Notes: generated by a model from the sequence alone, not told the origin. 64,000 bases of DNA from Candidatus Thorarchaeota archaeon (GCA_021498125.1 JAIZWL010000001.1:571434-635433); one strand, 5' to 3'; shown: positions 48,374-58,293, counted from the first letter of the stretch. Numbers and translations: made by a program.

Positions 48374-51300
48374 ATGAAAATTAGATTACTCTCCATTGCA
48401 ATGCTCTTTGTAATGATCTTAACGCTACTGTTTCCGGTCACGCCAATCACTAAGGACTCTCCAGTTATCACTAGCACAAATGGTACACTTGGACCCACTA
48501 TTCAAGAAAATCTGTTTATTGCAGATGCGGGGGGTCAGGGGCAGCAATCTGGTGCCACTGTATATTTTACACAAGACATTCCAAGTCAGACATTGTCTGT
48601 TCTCAATACATATGCTACTCCTGCCACGCACAACGGGAACCTTGACCTCACCCCTTATCTCATCCCCGGATGGACCTTGTATAAAGTGGAGATGAATATC
48701 GACAATATTACGGCCACTGCCGAGAGGCAGACTCTAAATGTTGTTCCAAACGATCATATTAAGATAGAAAACAACAGTGGATATACAACTGATGCATTGT
48801 ATCAGGCATTCTATTACCGGACTCATGATGGCAAGCTTCTGAATTATACTCTTGGCTACATGGCCCCATACTACGATACATCTCTAGGGAAAGCTTGGCT
48901 TGTTGTTCGATCTGATTATTCGAATCCTTCGACTAATATTTCGAGTTGGATATCTCCATTCACTCAGATTATCACTGAAACAACAGTGAGCCATGATGTT
49001 TCTTCAGACAATACCATACTGAACGCAAGTTCCTACTATTATGTTGTTATTGATGGTACTGCAATGACTGGAACAAAAGTTTCCTCCGATTGGTATTTCA
49101 ACAAAATATATTGGGACTCGCAGACAATCTTGGGTGTTGAAACAGGATATCACGGTCGAGATGATGCTTGGCGTCAATATTCGGGCATAGCTCGTGAAGA
49201 AGCTGAACTAAATTACACATACGTACCTTGGAATAAAACGGAGTCGCGTCCAATAGTCTATTCTCAACCAACCGAAGTCAGTCTGAGTGCAAACTCTACT
49301 AGTGTTGTTGGGGATAAATGGTTGTTCACTTCAGTTTCAAATATCACTCAGATTTCGTTTTCATCGAATCAATCAGTTAATATTTATCATAATTTAACAC
49401 TTTGGTACAAACAAGATGTCCTATCAAGCTCAACTTGGAGTTCTGCAAGTTCAGGTGGAAATGTTGATTGGAATATAACAAGTCTGGTTTTATATCCACA
49501 AATTGCTCAACAGAGATATCTTAATCTTACAAAACAGGTTGACTGGACAACAACGGGATTCTATAATGGGACTGATCCAACAAATCATTCTACTTATACT
49601 ACAATGGCTGATAGCATCACCGTTTCTACGATGACAAATGGTACATGGACACTGACCTGTACCGCCCCCAACTATGTCACAGAGATCATTACACGTGATT
49701 CAGTGAGTATCACAGACAATCTGTTAATCACAAACACGATTCAGGATACTGGTGCAAATAATGCAACTACCGGATCGACTAATCTGACAATCTGGCAAGA
49801 CTCAGCCCGTGTTGCCCATCCTGCAAATGAGACCGTTGTCAATGGCGCGACGACCTATACATGGGACATTGATTCTGACACAACAAACAATGGCACATAC
49901 CGGATTGAGGTCTACTGGGCGAACGGGACAGAGGCTGGTTATCTCACGAGAGAATTCATCGTCTACTATCCTACAACCCTTACCAGTCAGGATGCCTCCA
50001 TCTCAACATTCACAGACAGCAGCTTCGACATCAGTGTGTACTTTAATGAAACCTTCACCCCAAAGGCTCTTGATGGGAGCTATGCAGGGGTTTCGACGGT
50101 CTACTCCTTTGACGGCAGCGCATGGACATCCATGACCGATCAGGGGAATGGGACATGGACCGCGACCATCAGCACGGCCGGATTCACAGCCGGAACCTAC
50201 CAAGTGCGAGTGAATGGGAGCGGGTATGCCATCGAGAACCAGAGCATCACGATTGATGTGACCCTGACTTACGACACACTGCCGTTGGTGGTGGCATGGT
50301 CGAATACGGATAACATCAGCTACACCTCACACACGAACCTTACAGTCCAGTACAATTTTGTGAATGGTACACACATCTCAGAGGCTCTTGTCACTGTGAC
50401 GGATTATACGCATACATGGACATTGCAGTATGATTCAAGTGGGGGGTACTATTGGCTACAGTTCAATGGGACTGATGCTCCCGGTCTTGGTACCCACACG
50501 CTCAACATCAGTGCCTCAAAGACGGGATACGAGTCGCAGTACGACTCCTCTCAGTCGTTGTCTATCTATAAAGAGCCCACATCGATCACGGTGACGTGGA
50601 CCCCTGCGAATGTGACCATTCCCTATACAGACAGTCTTAATCTCCAAGTGGACTACACATACGGGACTGGCGATGTCCCTTCAGGGTCTGCACTTGTGAA
50701 CGTGACAATTGATGGGGTCACCTATCCCCTGACCTATATTGGTTCGGTCTGGAATGTCAGCCTTGCGGGTTCGGACCTCAAACTGGGCATTCATACCGCA
50801 TACATAAGCGCATGGTCTTATGGATACGCGCCACAATCGAATACAACATCTGGCATCAATATCACCCTCGCCCCCAACTCATTCATTGTCATCTGGGAGA
50901 ACCCCTCCGACCTGAACGCGACCTATACAGAACTGGTCAACATCACCGTGATCTATACTTATGATAGCGATCCCGTTCCTGGGGCTACGGTGCGACTCTA
51001 TCTGAACTCTACTCGTCCCTACGATTTCACACTATCACCTGTTGATGACAGGTGGCATCTGCTCCTGAACGCCTCGGATGTGGGGTTGGGCAAGTGGAAT
51101 GCGACGATACTGGCCAATCGGACAGGATATGACACAGGGCGTCAGACAGATACACTGACGGTGGTTGTAGATGTCTGTACGGCCGCTCCCAATTGGTCTT
51201 CAACCACTGTCTATTACACTCACACTGAGAATCTAGACATTACCGTTCTGGACTCATTCGGTCACCCCGTGACCGATGCCTTAGTGAATGCGACCTATCG

Positions 51301-53770
51301 CGGAAGCAATTACAATCTCACTCATGTGGGCGGCGGGATCTATCGGCTCACAATTGACGGCCATGATGGAATGGGCGCCTTCAATATACAAGTCTGGACG
51401 TGGAGATATGGTCTTGTGAATCATTCACTCACAGTCCACATAGAGATTGTTGAGACCCCAATCAGTGGTGACCTGTTGACGGGCTTCGGTGGTTTCGATA
51501 ATACGGCTCTGTATCATGATGGTTGGGTGATCTTTACAGTCACACTACGTGATGTGGACAATAATTCGATCGTGGGAATGACTGTCAATCTTACTACAAC
51601 GACTACGATCTATCATCTAACAGATAATGGTGATGGGACCTATCAGCTCAATCTCACTGGATATGAACTCGGTATAGTCACGCTCAGCGGAAACTTCACT
51701 GCGGATCTATTTGGATATGACTCGTGGAAGACCACAATATCTCTCGATGTAGAGCCAGTCCCTACAAGAGTAGATGTCATTGTGGGTACTATCCCCACAG
51801 AGATGTATCTGAATCAGACCATTCAGATCACGTTGGAATATGTTAATACACACACCAATGCTCTCATTGATCCTACCGCCACGACTTTTACCTGGGCCGG
51901 GAGTTCACTGACCTATTCCGAACCGACTGCTGGAAGGTTCTCGTTCACTCTGAGTGCAGTTGATCTGGCATTTGGAGCACATAATCTATACATCTCTCTC
52001 TCCCGCAGCAATTATTCGGGGCAGGTCATTGATAGCGACATTATAGTTCGTGCAGTTCACACAGAGATCACAACCAACACTCTGTATCAAGAGTATGAGA
52101 ATGAGACCATCCGGTTCACTGTTGAGTTCAGGGACACCGATCGCAATCTCATCTTGGCTGGTCGCCAGGTGAATGTCACCATTAGCGGAAGCACATACAT
52201 GATGCATTACGATTCCGAAGATGAGTCATATTATCTCGATTTTCTCATTGTGCTATCACCGGGTTCCTACACGATTACCTTTGCAGGTGCCGCTCCCGGT
52301 TATGATCGATGTGAGGCCAATACGACTCTCATTGTCAATCCAAAGGCTGTGACCACTCTCACAATAGAGTTAGTCGGAAAGGTAGTGGTGGGTGCCCCCG
52401 TTGTCGTTCGAGCCACTCTGACTGAGGGAACGCATCCAATCATAGGTGCCACTGTCTATTTCCATGTGATGGTCTTTTACTCCTCAGGCGACAATGTTAC
52501 ATCAGTTATAGGTCGTGAGACCGATGAGCATGGAGTTGCCGAACTGACCTATATCATTCCTACAAGTGACACCGTAGCGTCATCATTGGCGATCACGGCG
52601 GAGTACAGGGGTACTCGTGACAAATGGCGTGCTGATTCTATTCCGCTCAATACTTCTGTGGAACCGGATATCGGTACCGCATTGACACAGTTATTTGCGA
52701 CGCCCCCGGGTTGGTTACTCCTCGCTCTAGTAGCCGGAAGTGTCGTGACAGGCGTGAAGTTGCGGAGGCGCCGGGCGAGTAAACGTGCTGGACGGCTCTC
52801 CGGTCTGAAGTCGCGTTATGACGATTTCCTGAGCCTCAATTCACTTCGCCACTTCATGATCGTCTACAAGGATCGTGGGACCTGCATCTTCTACCATCCC
52901 TTTGGAGAGCACCGAATCCATGCTGATCTCATCAGTGGGTTCATCTCCGCCATGACCTCGATGTACGGTGAGATCAAGGGCAGTGGTGATCGTGGGGCCC
53001 TTGAAGAGATTGGCTACGCAGGATTGCGAGTTGCCAGCTATAACGGTGATCTGGTCATTGGTATTCTGATAGCAGAAACAAGTATGACCCCTGAGATTCG
53101 GAAACGTCTTCAGAACTTTGTCAAGGAATTTGAGAAAGAGTACAAGTCCGACCTGACTGATTGGACAGGCCTGATGGATTGCTTCGATCCCGAATGGATC
53201 GTTTCTACTCTCTACTCTGAGCTTGGCTACCAGATTGTCTTACCGCACACTATTCGGATGCGTCACTCGCGCCTCTCAGGTAGGGAGAAGAAATTATTGT
53301 CCTATATCCAGCAGGATCTGGAGTCGCAGGGCAAGTCTGAGTTCAGAGTCGGTGAGTATCTAGACAAAGCTGCGGAGATGCTCAAGGCTCCAAAGATGAT
53401 GGTCTTAGACATGTTCATTCGTCTGGAAGAGATAAATGCGATCCAGCCAATTGATATTGCTACGGTTCTTCAGAGACAGGGTCACCTTCCAACGACTGTG
53501 GAAGGTATGTCTACTCCCTATAGTGTACGTGAAGATGCCCCCGAGGCCGAGGAGGCATCAGAAGAATCTTCGGCCCCTGATACGGTAGACTCCTCGGTCG
53601 AGAGTACAGAAGACAGTGAGTCAACAAGTGATACTGACGAATCAGTAGAACAGTTTGTTGCTGAAGTTGAACGTCTCTTACAAGAGGAGCGCGCCAAGGA
53701 CCTGTCCGATGATTCAGAGAAGTCTACAGATGGTTCCGATGATTCGGATGTGTCTGAAGAAGAAGAATAG
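48374..53770 (+). CDS. Giant surface protein with Ig-like repeats, one TM helix and a longin-like cytosolic part
   Basis: About 1798 residues from ATG 48374 (AAGGAAG upstream; ATG 48365 is too close to it). A signal peptide (IRLLSIAMLFVMILTLLFPV) leads a 580-residue N-terminal ectodomain, then roughly nine Ig-like units of about 95 residues (about 630-1435) with many N-x-S/T sites. One TM helix (WLLLALVAGSVVTGVKL, about 1447-1463) precedes RRRR. The cytosolic part starts with LNSLRHFMIVYKDRGTCIFY and GALEEIGYAGLRVASYNGD (about 1490-1600), a five-strand/two-helix pattern like longin or roadblock domains. A helical wHTH-like segment and an 80-residue Glu/Asp/Ser tail follow. Confidence 0.85.
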   Translation: MKIRLLSIAMLFVMILTLLFPVTPITKDSPVITSTNGTLGPTIQENLFIADAGGQGQQSGATVYFTQDIPSQTLSVLNTYATPATHNGNLDLTPYLIPGWTLYKVEMNIDNITATAERQTLNVVPNDHIKIENNSGYTTDALYQAFYYRTHDGKLLNYTLGYMAPYYDTSLGKAWLVVRSDYSNPSTNISSWISPFTQIITETTVSHDVSSDNTILNASSYYYVVIDGTAMTGTKVSSDWYFNKIYWDSQTILGVETGYHGRDDAWRQYSGIAREEAELNYTYVPWNKTESRPIVYSQPTEVSLSANSTSVVGDKWLFTSVSNITQISFSSNQSVNIYHNLTLWYKQDVLSSSTWSSASSGGNVDWNITSLVLYPQIAQQRYLNLTKQVDWTTTGFYNGTDPTNHSTYTTMADSITVSTMTNGTWTLTCTAPNYVTEIITRDSVSITDNLLITNTIQDTGANNATTGSTNLTIWQDSARVAHPANETVVNGATTYTWDIDSDTTNNGTYRIEVYWANGTEAGYLTREFIVYYPTTLTSQDASISTFTDSSFDISVYFNETFTPKALDGSYAGVSTVYSFDGSAWTSMTDQGNGTWTATISTAGFTAGTYQVRVNGSGYAIENQSITIDVTLTYDTLPLVVAWSNTDNISYTSHTNLTVQYNFVNGTHISEALVTVTDYTHTWTLQYDSSGGYYWLQFNGTDAPGLGTHTLNISASKTGYESQYDSSQSLSIYKEPTSITVTWTPANVTIPYTDSLNLQVDYTYGTGDVPSGSALVNVTIDGVTYPLTYIGSVWNVSLAGSDLKLGIHTAYISAWSYGYAPQSNTTSGINITLAPNSFIVIWENPSDLNATYTELVNITVIYTYDSDPVPGATVRLYLNSTRPYDFTLSPVDDRWHLLLNASDVGLGKWNATILANRTGYDTGRQTDTLTVVVDVCTAAPNWSSTTVYYTHTENLDITVLDSFGHPVTDALVNATYRGSNYNLTHVGGGIYRLTIDGHDGMGAFNIQVWTWRYGLVNHSLTVHIEIVETPISGDLLTGFGGFDNTALYHDGWVIFTVTLRDVDNNSIVGMTVNLTTTTTIYHLTDNGDGTYQLNLTGYELGIVTLSGNFTADLFGYDSWKTTISLDVEPVPTRVDVIVGTIPTEMYLNQTIQITLEYVNTHTNALIDPTATTFTWAGSSLTYSEPTAGRFSFTLSAVDLAFGAHNLYISLSRSNYSGQVIDSDIIVRAVHTEITTNTLYQEYENETIRFTVEFRDTDRNLILAGRQVNVTISGSTYMMHYDSEDESYYLDFLIVLSPGSYTITFAGAAPGYDRCEANTTLIVNPKAVTTLTIELVGKVVVGAPVVVRATLTEGTHPIIGATVYFHVMVFYSSGDNVTSVIGRETDEHGVAELTYIIPTSDTVASSLAITAEYRGTRDKWRADSIPLNTSVEPDIGTALTQLFATPPGWLLLALVAGSVVTGVKLRRRRASKRAGRLSGLKSRYDDFLSLNSLRHFMIVYKDRGTCIFYHPFGEHRIHADLISGFISAMTSMYGEIKGSGDRGALEEIGYAGLRVASYNGDLVIGILIAETSMTPEIRKRLQNFVKEFEKEYKSDLTDWTGLMDCFDPEWIVSTLYSELGYQIVLPHTIRMRHSRLSGREKKLLSYIQQDLESQGKSEFRVGEYLDKAAEMLKAPKMMVLDMFIRLEEINAIQPIDIATVLQRQGHLPTTVEGMSTPYSVREDAPEAEEASEESSAPDTVDSSVESTEDSESTSDTDESVEQFVAEVERLLQEERAKDLSDDSEKSTDGSDDSDVSEEEE

Positions 53771-53803
53771 AGGGGTCTCATGCGCCTCTCATTCAACTTT
53801 TTT
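53769..53803 (+). terminator. Weak hairpin plus T-run after surface-protein gene
   Basis: AGAGG and CCTCT pair across 11 bases at the stop codon, followed by CATTCAACTTTTTTAAT. The stem is short but the T-run is strong, suiting archaeal U-rich termination. Confidence 0.45.
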
Positions 53804-53950
53804 AATATCTTTCCGTGCTACTTCCTGATAATTGATTGACTATACGGCAAGCATTACTCTTATTAGGGGGTACTATAGCTTTGTAAGTTGTGTCACGGTA
53901 CTTAGCGTCACTAGGTACTGTTGTGAAAATGAGTATCTGAAGGTGATTCC

Positions 53951-55000
53951 TTGGGGCTCCGAGAATACGTTATCAGACGAAGCATCTACATGTTTCTGCT
54001 TATAGTTGCAGTCGTCTGTTTCAACTTCTTTCTCTTCAGACTCCCCACCTTTGTACTGGGTGTGAGCCCAGTTGACCTGATGATTAGTGAAGAACTGCGG
54101 CGCAACCTGACTAAGGAAGCACTGCAGGAGTTGTACTTCCGCTTCGGCCTTGTTCCGGACCCTGACATCTTTGACTGGATCTACATGTTCTGGCGATACG
54201 TCGTCAACATGTTTACCGGCAACTTTGGCAGGTCCTTTGTCAGCCAGAAGCCTGTGATTGATGAGATCATGGAGCGCCTACCCAATACACTTCTTCTGAT
54301 GGGTACCTCCTCCATCGTTTCTATCATTCTTGGTATCTGGACTGGTGTCAAGGTCGCAGCTGAGCCCGGCTCTACCAAAGATGTTGGTGCAGTCACTGTT
54401 GCACTGTTCATCTATGCTCTACCTATCTTTTGGCTCGGTCTGCTCCTGTTGATGGTCTTCTCGTTCTATCTGCCGAACATGACTAATGGGTTAATCTCCT
54501 TCCCGCTCGGCGGGACTATAGACTACCAAGTCTGGGTTGCGGCAAAAACTGACCCGTTTGGCGGGATCACTGTAGCACTGAACATCGTGCACCATCTTAT
54601 TCTCCCCATGGTTGCTCTTGGGGTTGGTGGGTACGGTGGTTATTTCCTCTACATGCGTAACAATCTCATTGATGTTATGACAGAGGACTACATTCTGACT
54701 GCCCGCGCTAAGGGTCTCGACGAGAATCAGGTCTTGTACAAACATGGTCTGAAGAACGCCTTATTGCCAATGGTCACAATCATAGCGATGACTTTCGGGT
54801 TCCTGATCAACGGTGCGACACTGACTGAAACGGTGTTTAACTGGCATGGACTCGGGAGATATATTTTCGACAGCCTGTTCATTCTGGATTACCCGGTGGT
54901 TCAGGCTATCTTCATGATCGTGGCTATTACGGCAGTACTTGCAAACTTCGTGGCCGACCTGCTCTATGGAGTACTCGACCCACGTATCAAGTACGGGTGA
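53951..55000 (+). CDS. Peptide/nickel-type ABC permease, DppB/OppB family
   Basis: A 349-residue permease. The start is TTG 53951, with GGTGA four bases upstream. The N-terminal helix (SIYMFLLIVAVVCFNFFLF), an external helix-containing loop, and the conserved ILTARAKGLDENQVLYKHGLKNALLP (EAA loop that contacts the ATPase) define DppB. The last helices end in DPRIKYG, the family C-terminus. It pairs with the DppC-type gene at 60.7 kb; ATPase and solute-binding genes are not in the window. Confidence 0.92.
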   Translation: MGLREYVIRRSIYMFLLIVAVVCFNFFLFRLPTFVLGVSPVDLMISEELRRNLTKEALQELYFRFGLVPDPDIFDWIYMFWRYVVNMFTGNFGRSFVSQKPVIDEIMERLPNTLLLMGTSSIVSIILGIWTGVKVAAEPGSTKDVGAVTVALFIYALPIFWLGLLLLMVFSFYLPNMTNGLISFPLGGTIDYQVWVAAKTDPFGGITVALNIVHHLILPMVALGVGGYGGYFLYMRNNLIDVMTEDYILTARAKGLDENQVLYKHGLKNALLPMVTIIAMTFGFLINGATLTETVFNWHGLGRYIFDSLFILDYPVVQAIFMIVAITAVLANFVADLLYGVLDPRIKYG

Positions 55001-55011
55001 TCTAGTATGGT

Positions 55012-55045
55012 GAGAGCCATCAGGCTCTCCTATCTTCTTTTTTTT
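55012..55045 (+). terminator. Strong hairpin terminator after DppB
   Basis: GAGAGCC, loop ATCA, GGCTCTC form a perfect 7-bp stem 12 bases past the stop, followed by CTATCTTCTTTTTTTT. This is a textbook intrinsic terminator form. Confidence 0.85.
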
Positions 55046-55187
55046 ATCTCCAAAACTTGGATGGACTGATTTGATCTTGCAAGACTAAGGCACAAAGTCT
55101 GATTCCATAAGAACACGAATATTTATTATTTAGCAATCTACTGCTGTAATTTGTTCTATCAACAATTTGATAGAGGAGCTGATAGTA

Positions 55188-55553
55188 TTGGAAAATGATG
55201 AGGCTATACTAGAGGAGCTAAAGGCGATCAGGACACTGCGCGAACCACCACCGACGCCTGCACCACCTAAGGGATTCGTCAATGAATTTGTTGATTTTCT
55301 CTCCAGGTATAAGGTGCTCGGTCTTGCCGTGGCATTTATTCTTGGTATCTATCTTGGTCTGCTTGTTCAGGTTCTCGTTGATGACTTGATAATGCCTGTT
55401 ATCAATCTCTTTATCCCTGATGTTCCATGGGAAGAGATCACGGTCTATACTTTCAGAATTGGGCATTTTGTTGGTGAGCTCATACCGTTCATCATTGTAG
55501 CACTTGTTGTCTTCCTATTAGTGAAAATTGCTTCACGAATGGGAATCGAGTAG
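55188..55553 (+). CDS. mscL: MscL-type large-conductance mechanosensitive channel
   Basis: From TTG 55188 (GAGGAG upstream) this is 121 residues. An acidic N-terminal helix (ENDEAILEELKAIRTLR) and Pro-rich linker precede FVNEFVDFLSRYKVLGLAVAF. TM1 (GLAVAFILGIYLGLLVQVL) and VDDLIMPVINLFIPD match the MscL pore region; TM2 is FIIVALVVFLLVKIA. The family usually runs 130-150 residues and lacks this N-terminal extension. It opens under membrane tension to release solutes. Confidence 0.85.
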   Translation: MENDEAILEELKAIRTLREPPPTPAPPKGFVNEFVDFLSRYKVLGLAVAFILGIYLGLLVQVLVDDLIMPVINLFIPDVPWEEITVYTFRIGHFVGELIPFIIVALVVFLLVKIASRMGIE

Positions 55554-55556
55554 GCT

Positions 55557-55596
55557 CCCTTTCCCCTTGGGAGTCCCTCCATTTTTCTATGGAGAT
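55557..55596 (+). terminator. Imperfect hairpin with T-run after mscL
   Basis: GG-CTCCC and GGGAG-T-CC pair with one bulge, 5 bases past the mscL stop, followed by CTCCATTTTTCT. It lies 31 bases before the end of the convergent flavoprotein gene and could serve the plus-strand transcript. Confidence 0.45.
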
Positions 55597-55627
55597 TGCT
55601 TGGCTATTTGGCTCGCCATTTTGTTCT

Positions 55628-56689
55628 TCAATATTTACGGGCGAGTTCATCCCTGACAAATTGTTCACGTCCATTGTCGTCCAGTTGATCAATGAACGAT
55701 TGTACACTTGCAACAAAGTCGGCTATGTTTTTCACATCGTGGGAATATCTCTCAACGAGATCGGGCCCATCCGAGTCGCGGATTGCAGCCGCAGCCATCT
55801 CTCCAGATTCTACTGCAAGTCGGATTCCCTCCCCTGAGAGTGGATTGCAGAGGCCTGCAGCGTCTCCCACTAAAATCGCAAAATCCGCTCCCGGGGCAAA
55901 GAATCCATATGGAATAGCCCATACCTCTCTTGCTGTTGGGTTCACAGGTTGGACGCTAAACTCATCAGTAAGGATAAGTCTAAACTTGTGTAGTGCGTCA
56001 CTTAGTGATGGGATATGTCTGGGCCGAACTCCTACTCCGATGATCAGCGACCTCCTCTTGGGAATTGCATAGGCATAGGATGGTGAGAGGTCTTCGCGGA
56101 GAAACCCATAGAAATGGTCTTCGAGATCTCCACGTGAGTTGATGTCGAGATATTGTTGGCCCACAAGGAGCATGGGCGTGTCAATCGTTGGAAGTATCTC
56201 TTCACGTACCCGTGATCGGACTCCATCCGCACCTACAAGGACACGAGTCTTCACCTGGGAAATATCCGTGCCTGTGGAATAGAAGATCCTGTGGTCTTCC
56301 TCCTGAAGGTAGAGAAAACGTGCACCGAATTGTACTTTGACTCCGGCCATGATTGCCTTGGTAAGTAGCCAGCTGTCAAACTGATCGCGGTCAATGTTAA
56401 TGACCCGATAATTTTTCACTTGTCCGCCATTTGTCCTACCGCTTGGCGGCACATAGTAGAGACCAAGTTCGCGCGGGTGATCATATACATCGTCTGGGAT
56501 CGTATCATCGATGATATCCGTGATGATCTCCTCTGCAACATGTGGTAGAACTCCGCCACAGGGTTTGTGCCGATCTGGTTGACCTCTCTCAAGGAGCAGG
56601 ACCCGCATACCCATTCTGGCACATTGGATTGCAGTACTGGCACCTGCTGGTCCGCCACCGATGACTGTGACATCGAACTTATTCGTCAA
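55628..56689 (-). CDS. Geranylgeranyl-reductase-family flavoprotein (LipT-like)
   Basis: A 353-residue FAD protein. The N-terminal GGGPAGASTAIQCARMG and later VLVGADGVRSRVREEI and FAILVGDAAGLCNPLSGEGI are the three FAD-contact blocks of the geranylgeranyl reductase / PHBH group. It could reduce archaeal lipid double bonds. However, it is the last gene of a lipoate operon, and LipT, a flavoprotein of this group, is reported beside lipS1/lipS2 in lipoate-assembly clusters, so a role in lipoate assembly is at least as likely. It overlaps the upstream gene by 11 bases. Confidence 0.82.
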   Translation of the reverse strand: MTNKFDVTVIGGGPAGASTAIQCARMGMRVLLLERGQPDRHKPCGGVLPHVAEEIITDIIDDTIPDDVYDHPRELGLYYVPPSGRTNGGQVKNYRVINIDRDQFDSWLLTKAIMAGVKVQFGARFLYLQEEDHRIFYSTGTDISQVKTRVLVGADGVRSRVREEILPTIDTPMLLVGQQYLDINSRGDLEDHFYGFLREDLSPSYAYAIPKRRSLIIGVGVRPRHIPSLSDALHKFRLILTDEFSVQPVNPTAREVWAIPYGFFAPGADFAILVGDAAGLCNPLSGEGIRLAVESGEMAAAAIRDSDGPDLVERYSHDVKNIADFVASVQSFIDQLDDNGREQFVRDELARKY

Positions 56690-58286
56690 GCTTCTTCCCG
56701 CCGATTCTCCCGCGCTCGTGAAGTGCTGTGATGATCCGAATTATCAAATCCTCTTTCAGAGTCGTCTGGCCCTCGAATTCACCAATATATGCTTCTTGCT
56801 CTTCTCCCAGTTCGTAGCAAGTGGAATCTTCAATGTCCACAAGAAGTCCCGGAACCTCTGTGTCCATGAAATCGTCGTGATGTTTGTTATAGAACCCCTC
56901 ACAGCATGAGCCGATATAGCCCCTTGCGCCTTTCTTCTTGAATTCCTCAATGGTCTCAATGAGATGCTCGAAGGTCTGGATCGTGCGTACTGGCATATTG
57001 AGGTCAAGAGCTAGTTCGTAGACATTGCTGATCGAGCATCCTCCACAATGATCACATCCTTCCACAAAACGATACTCGCAGTCTACCAACTTGGCACAGT
57101 ACGGGAGCAGTAAATAGTCAAAGTGTTGCTCAAGGACCTCGTCAGGCATGAAGTTGACCGTCATCAGGTGGTTTGCCTCTTCGAGACTCACTCCCAGAAC
57201 GCTGAAGGCACGTTTCTTTACGGCCTCTAAGATCAACTGGATGAGATCATCCGGTTTAACACCAAAGATTCTTGCGCCGGTCTCATCGAAGAACTCGTGT
57301 ACCGCTTGCGTGATGCTCTCTTCGTCGGCGGGGAGGTTCTTTAGTTTCGCCTCAAGATCCATAATGGCACGTTGCGGAAATATCTGAAAGTCCCCAGTGA
57401 TGAAACTGCTCACAATGAAGTTTCCCGGAACATTGAGTGCAAGTGAGACCCTGATGAGGCCGCCCGGGGTCTTTCGTACCGTACTGACCTGGCCCTGATG
57501 ATCCTCTGGTGGTTCTACTAAATAGACCCACTCGTGGGATTTGACATAGGGGAGTCGCTCTTCGAAGAGTCTTTCCTCACACGGATAGAGACCCTCTGGT
57601 TCAAACTCGACTCCAAACACCTCTGCAAAACCATCGACCATGGCCTTCTTGATCGTATCGAGAGCGGGCACGTATCCAAGTTCCCATTTCAAGCAGGTCA
57701 CACGTTCTTTTACACTATCGATCTCTTTGTCCTTCAGTTTCTCAACAGGGATACGAAGTGTCTTCAACATCAGGTCAACATCAAAGTCCACAAGCAGTGT
57801 GCCCTGATACATGAATGAGCCATCTCGTTCTGTCCCTCCAGTGCCCGAGATCTTCCTGCCATTGATCTCTATGTCATTCTTGGGTCTGAACTCTGCATTG
57901 ACACCTAGACGATGAAGCCCCCCGACGGCGCCATTACAGATACGTCGAGCCAATCTGTCAAGATCGCGTCTGAGTTCCTTGATACCCTCTGCGGTCTTAT
58001 CTGCAAAGATCTCCCAGCCGAGGCAGGTTGGCGTGAATAGGATTGTTCCGCCTCCTGTGATTCTCCGGTTGACCTCGACTCCATTTCGTTGACAGTATTC
58101 GAGGCGCACCTCTTGTTTTACTGATTGGTGATATCCCACAAGAACAGTGGCCGGATTGAACTGAAGGAATCTTAAGGTATTCGGGGTCTTCCCCTGTGAT
58201 TTGCATTCAAGGATCACATCATCAAGCGCCATGTTCTCTGCGCCTGTGAGTACGCCCGTATCGAGTAGTCTCCATGTATCGACCAC
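56679..58286 (-). CDS. Lipoate-protein ligase fused to DUF116
   Basis: A 535-residue fusion. Residues 1-245 are an LplA catalytic domain: ENMALDDVILECKSQGKTP, VEVNRRITGGGTILFTPTC (lipoate-binding RRxTGGG) and NDIEINGRKISGTGG (active-site Lys). Residues 250-345 are the LplA C-terminal accessory domain (GLIRVSLALNVPGNFIVSS). Residues 375-530 are DUF116, with CDHCGGCSISNVYEL and GSCCEGFYNKHHDDF, several cysteines that could hold a metal or Fe-S site. The fusion couples lipoyl transfer to an uncharacterised redox or metal module. Confidence 0.88.
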   Translation of the reverse strand: MVDTWRLLDTGVLTGAENMALDDVILECKSQGKTPNTLRFLQFNPATVLVGYHQSVKQEVRLEYCQRNGVEVNRRITGGGTILFTPTCLGWEIFADKTAEGIKELRRDLDRLARRICNGAVGGLHRLGVNAEFRPKNDIEINGRKISGTGGTERDGSFMYQGTLLVDFDVDLMLKTLRIPVEKLKDKEIDSVKERVTCLKWELGYVPALDTIKKAMVDGFAEVFGVEFEPEGLYPCEERLFEERLPYVKSHEWVYLVEPPEDHQGQVSTVRKTPGGLIRVSLALNVPGNFIVSSFITGDFQIFPQRAIMDLEAKLKNLPADEESITQAVHEFFDETGARIFGVKPDDLIQLILEAVKKRAFSVLGVSLEEANHLMTVNFMPDEVLEQHFDYLLLPYCAKLVDCEYRFVEGCDHCGGCSISNVYELALDLNMPVRTIQTFEHLIETIEEFKKKGARGYIGSCCEGFYNKHHDDFMDTEVPGLLVDIEDSTCYELGEEQEAYIGEFEGQTTLKEDLIIRIITALHERGRIGGKKLDE

Positions 58287-58293
58287 GATTGCA

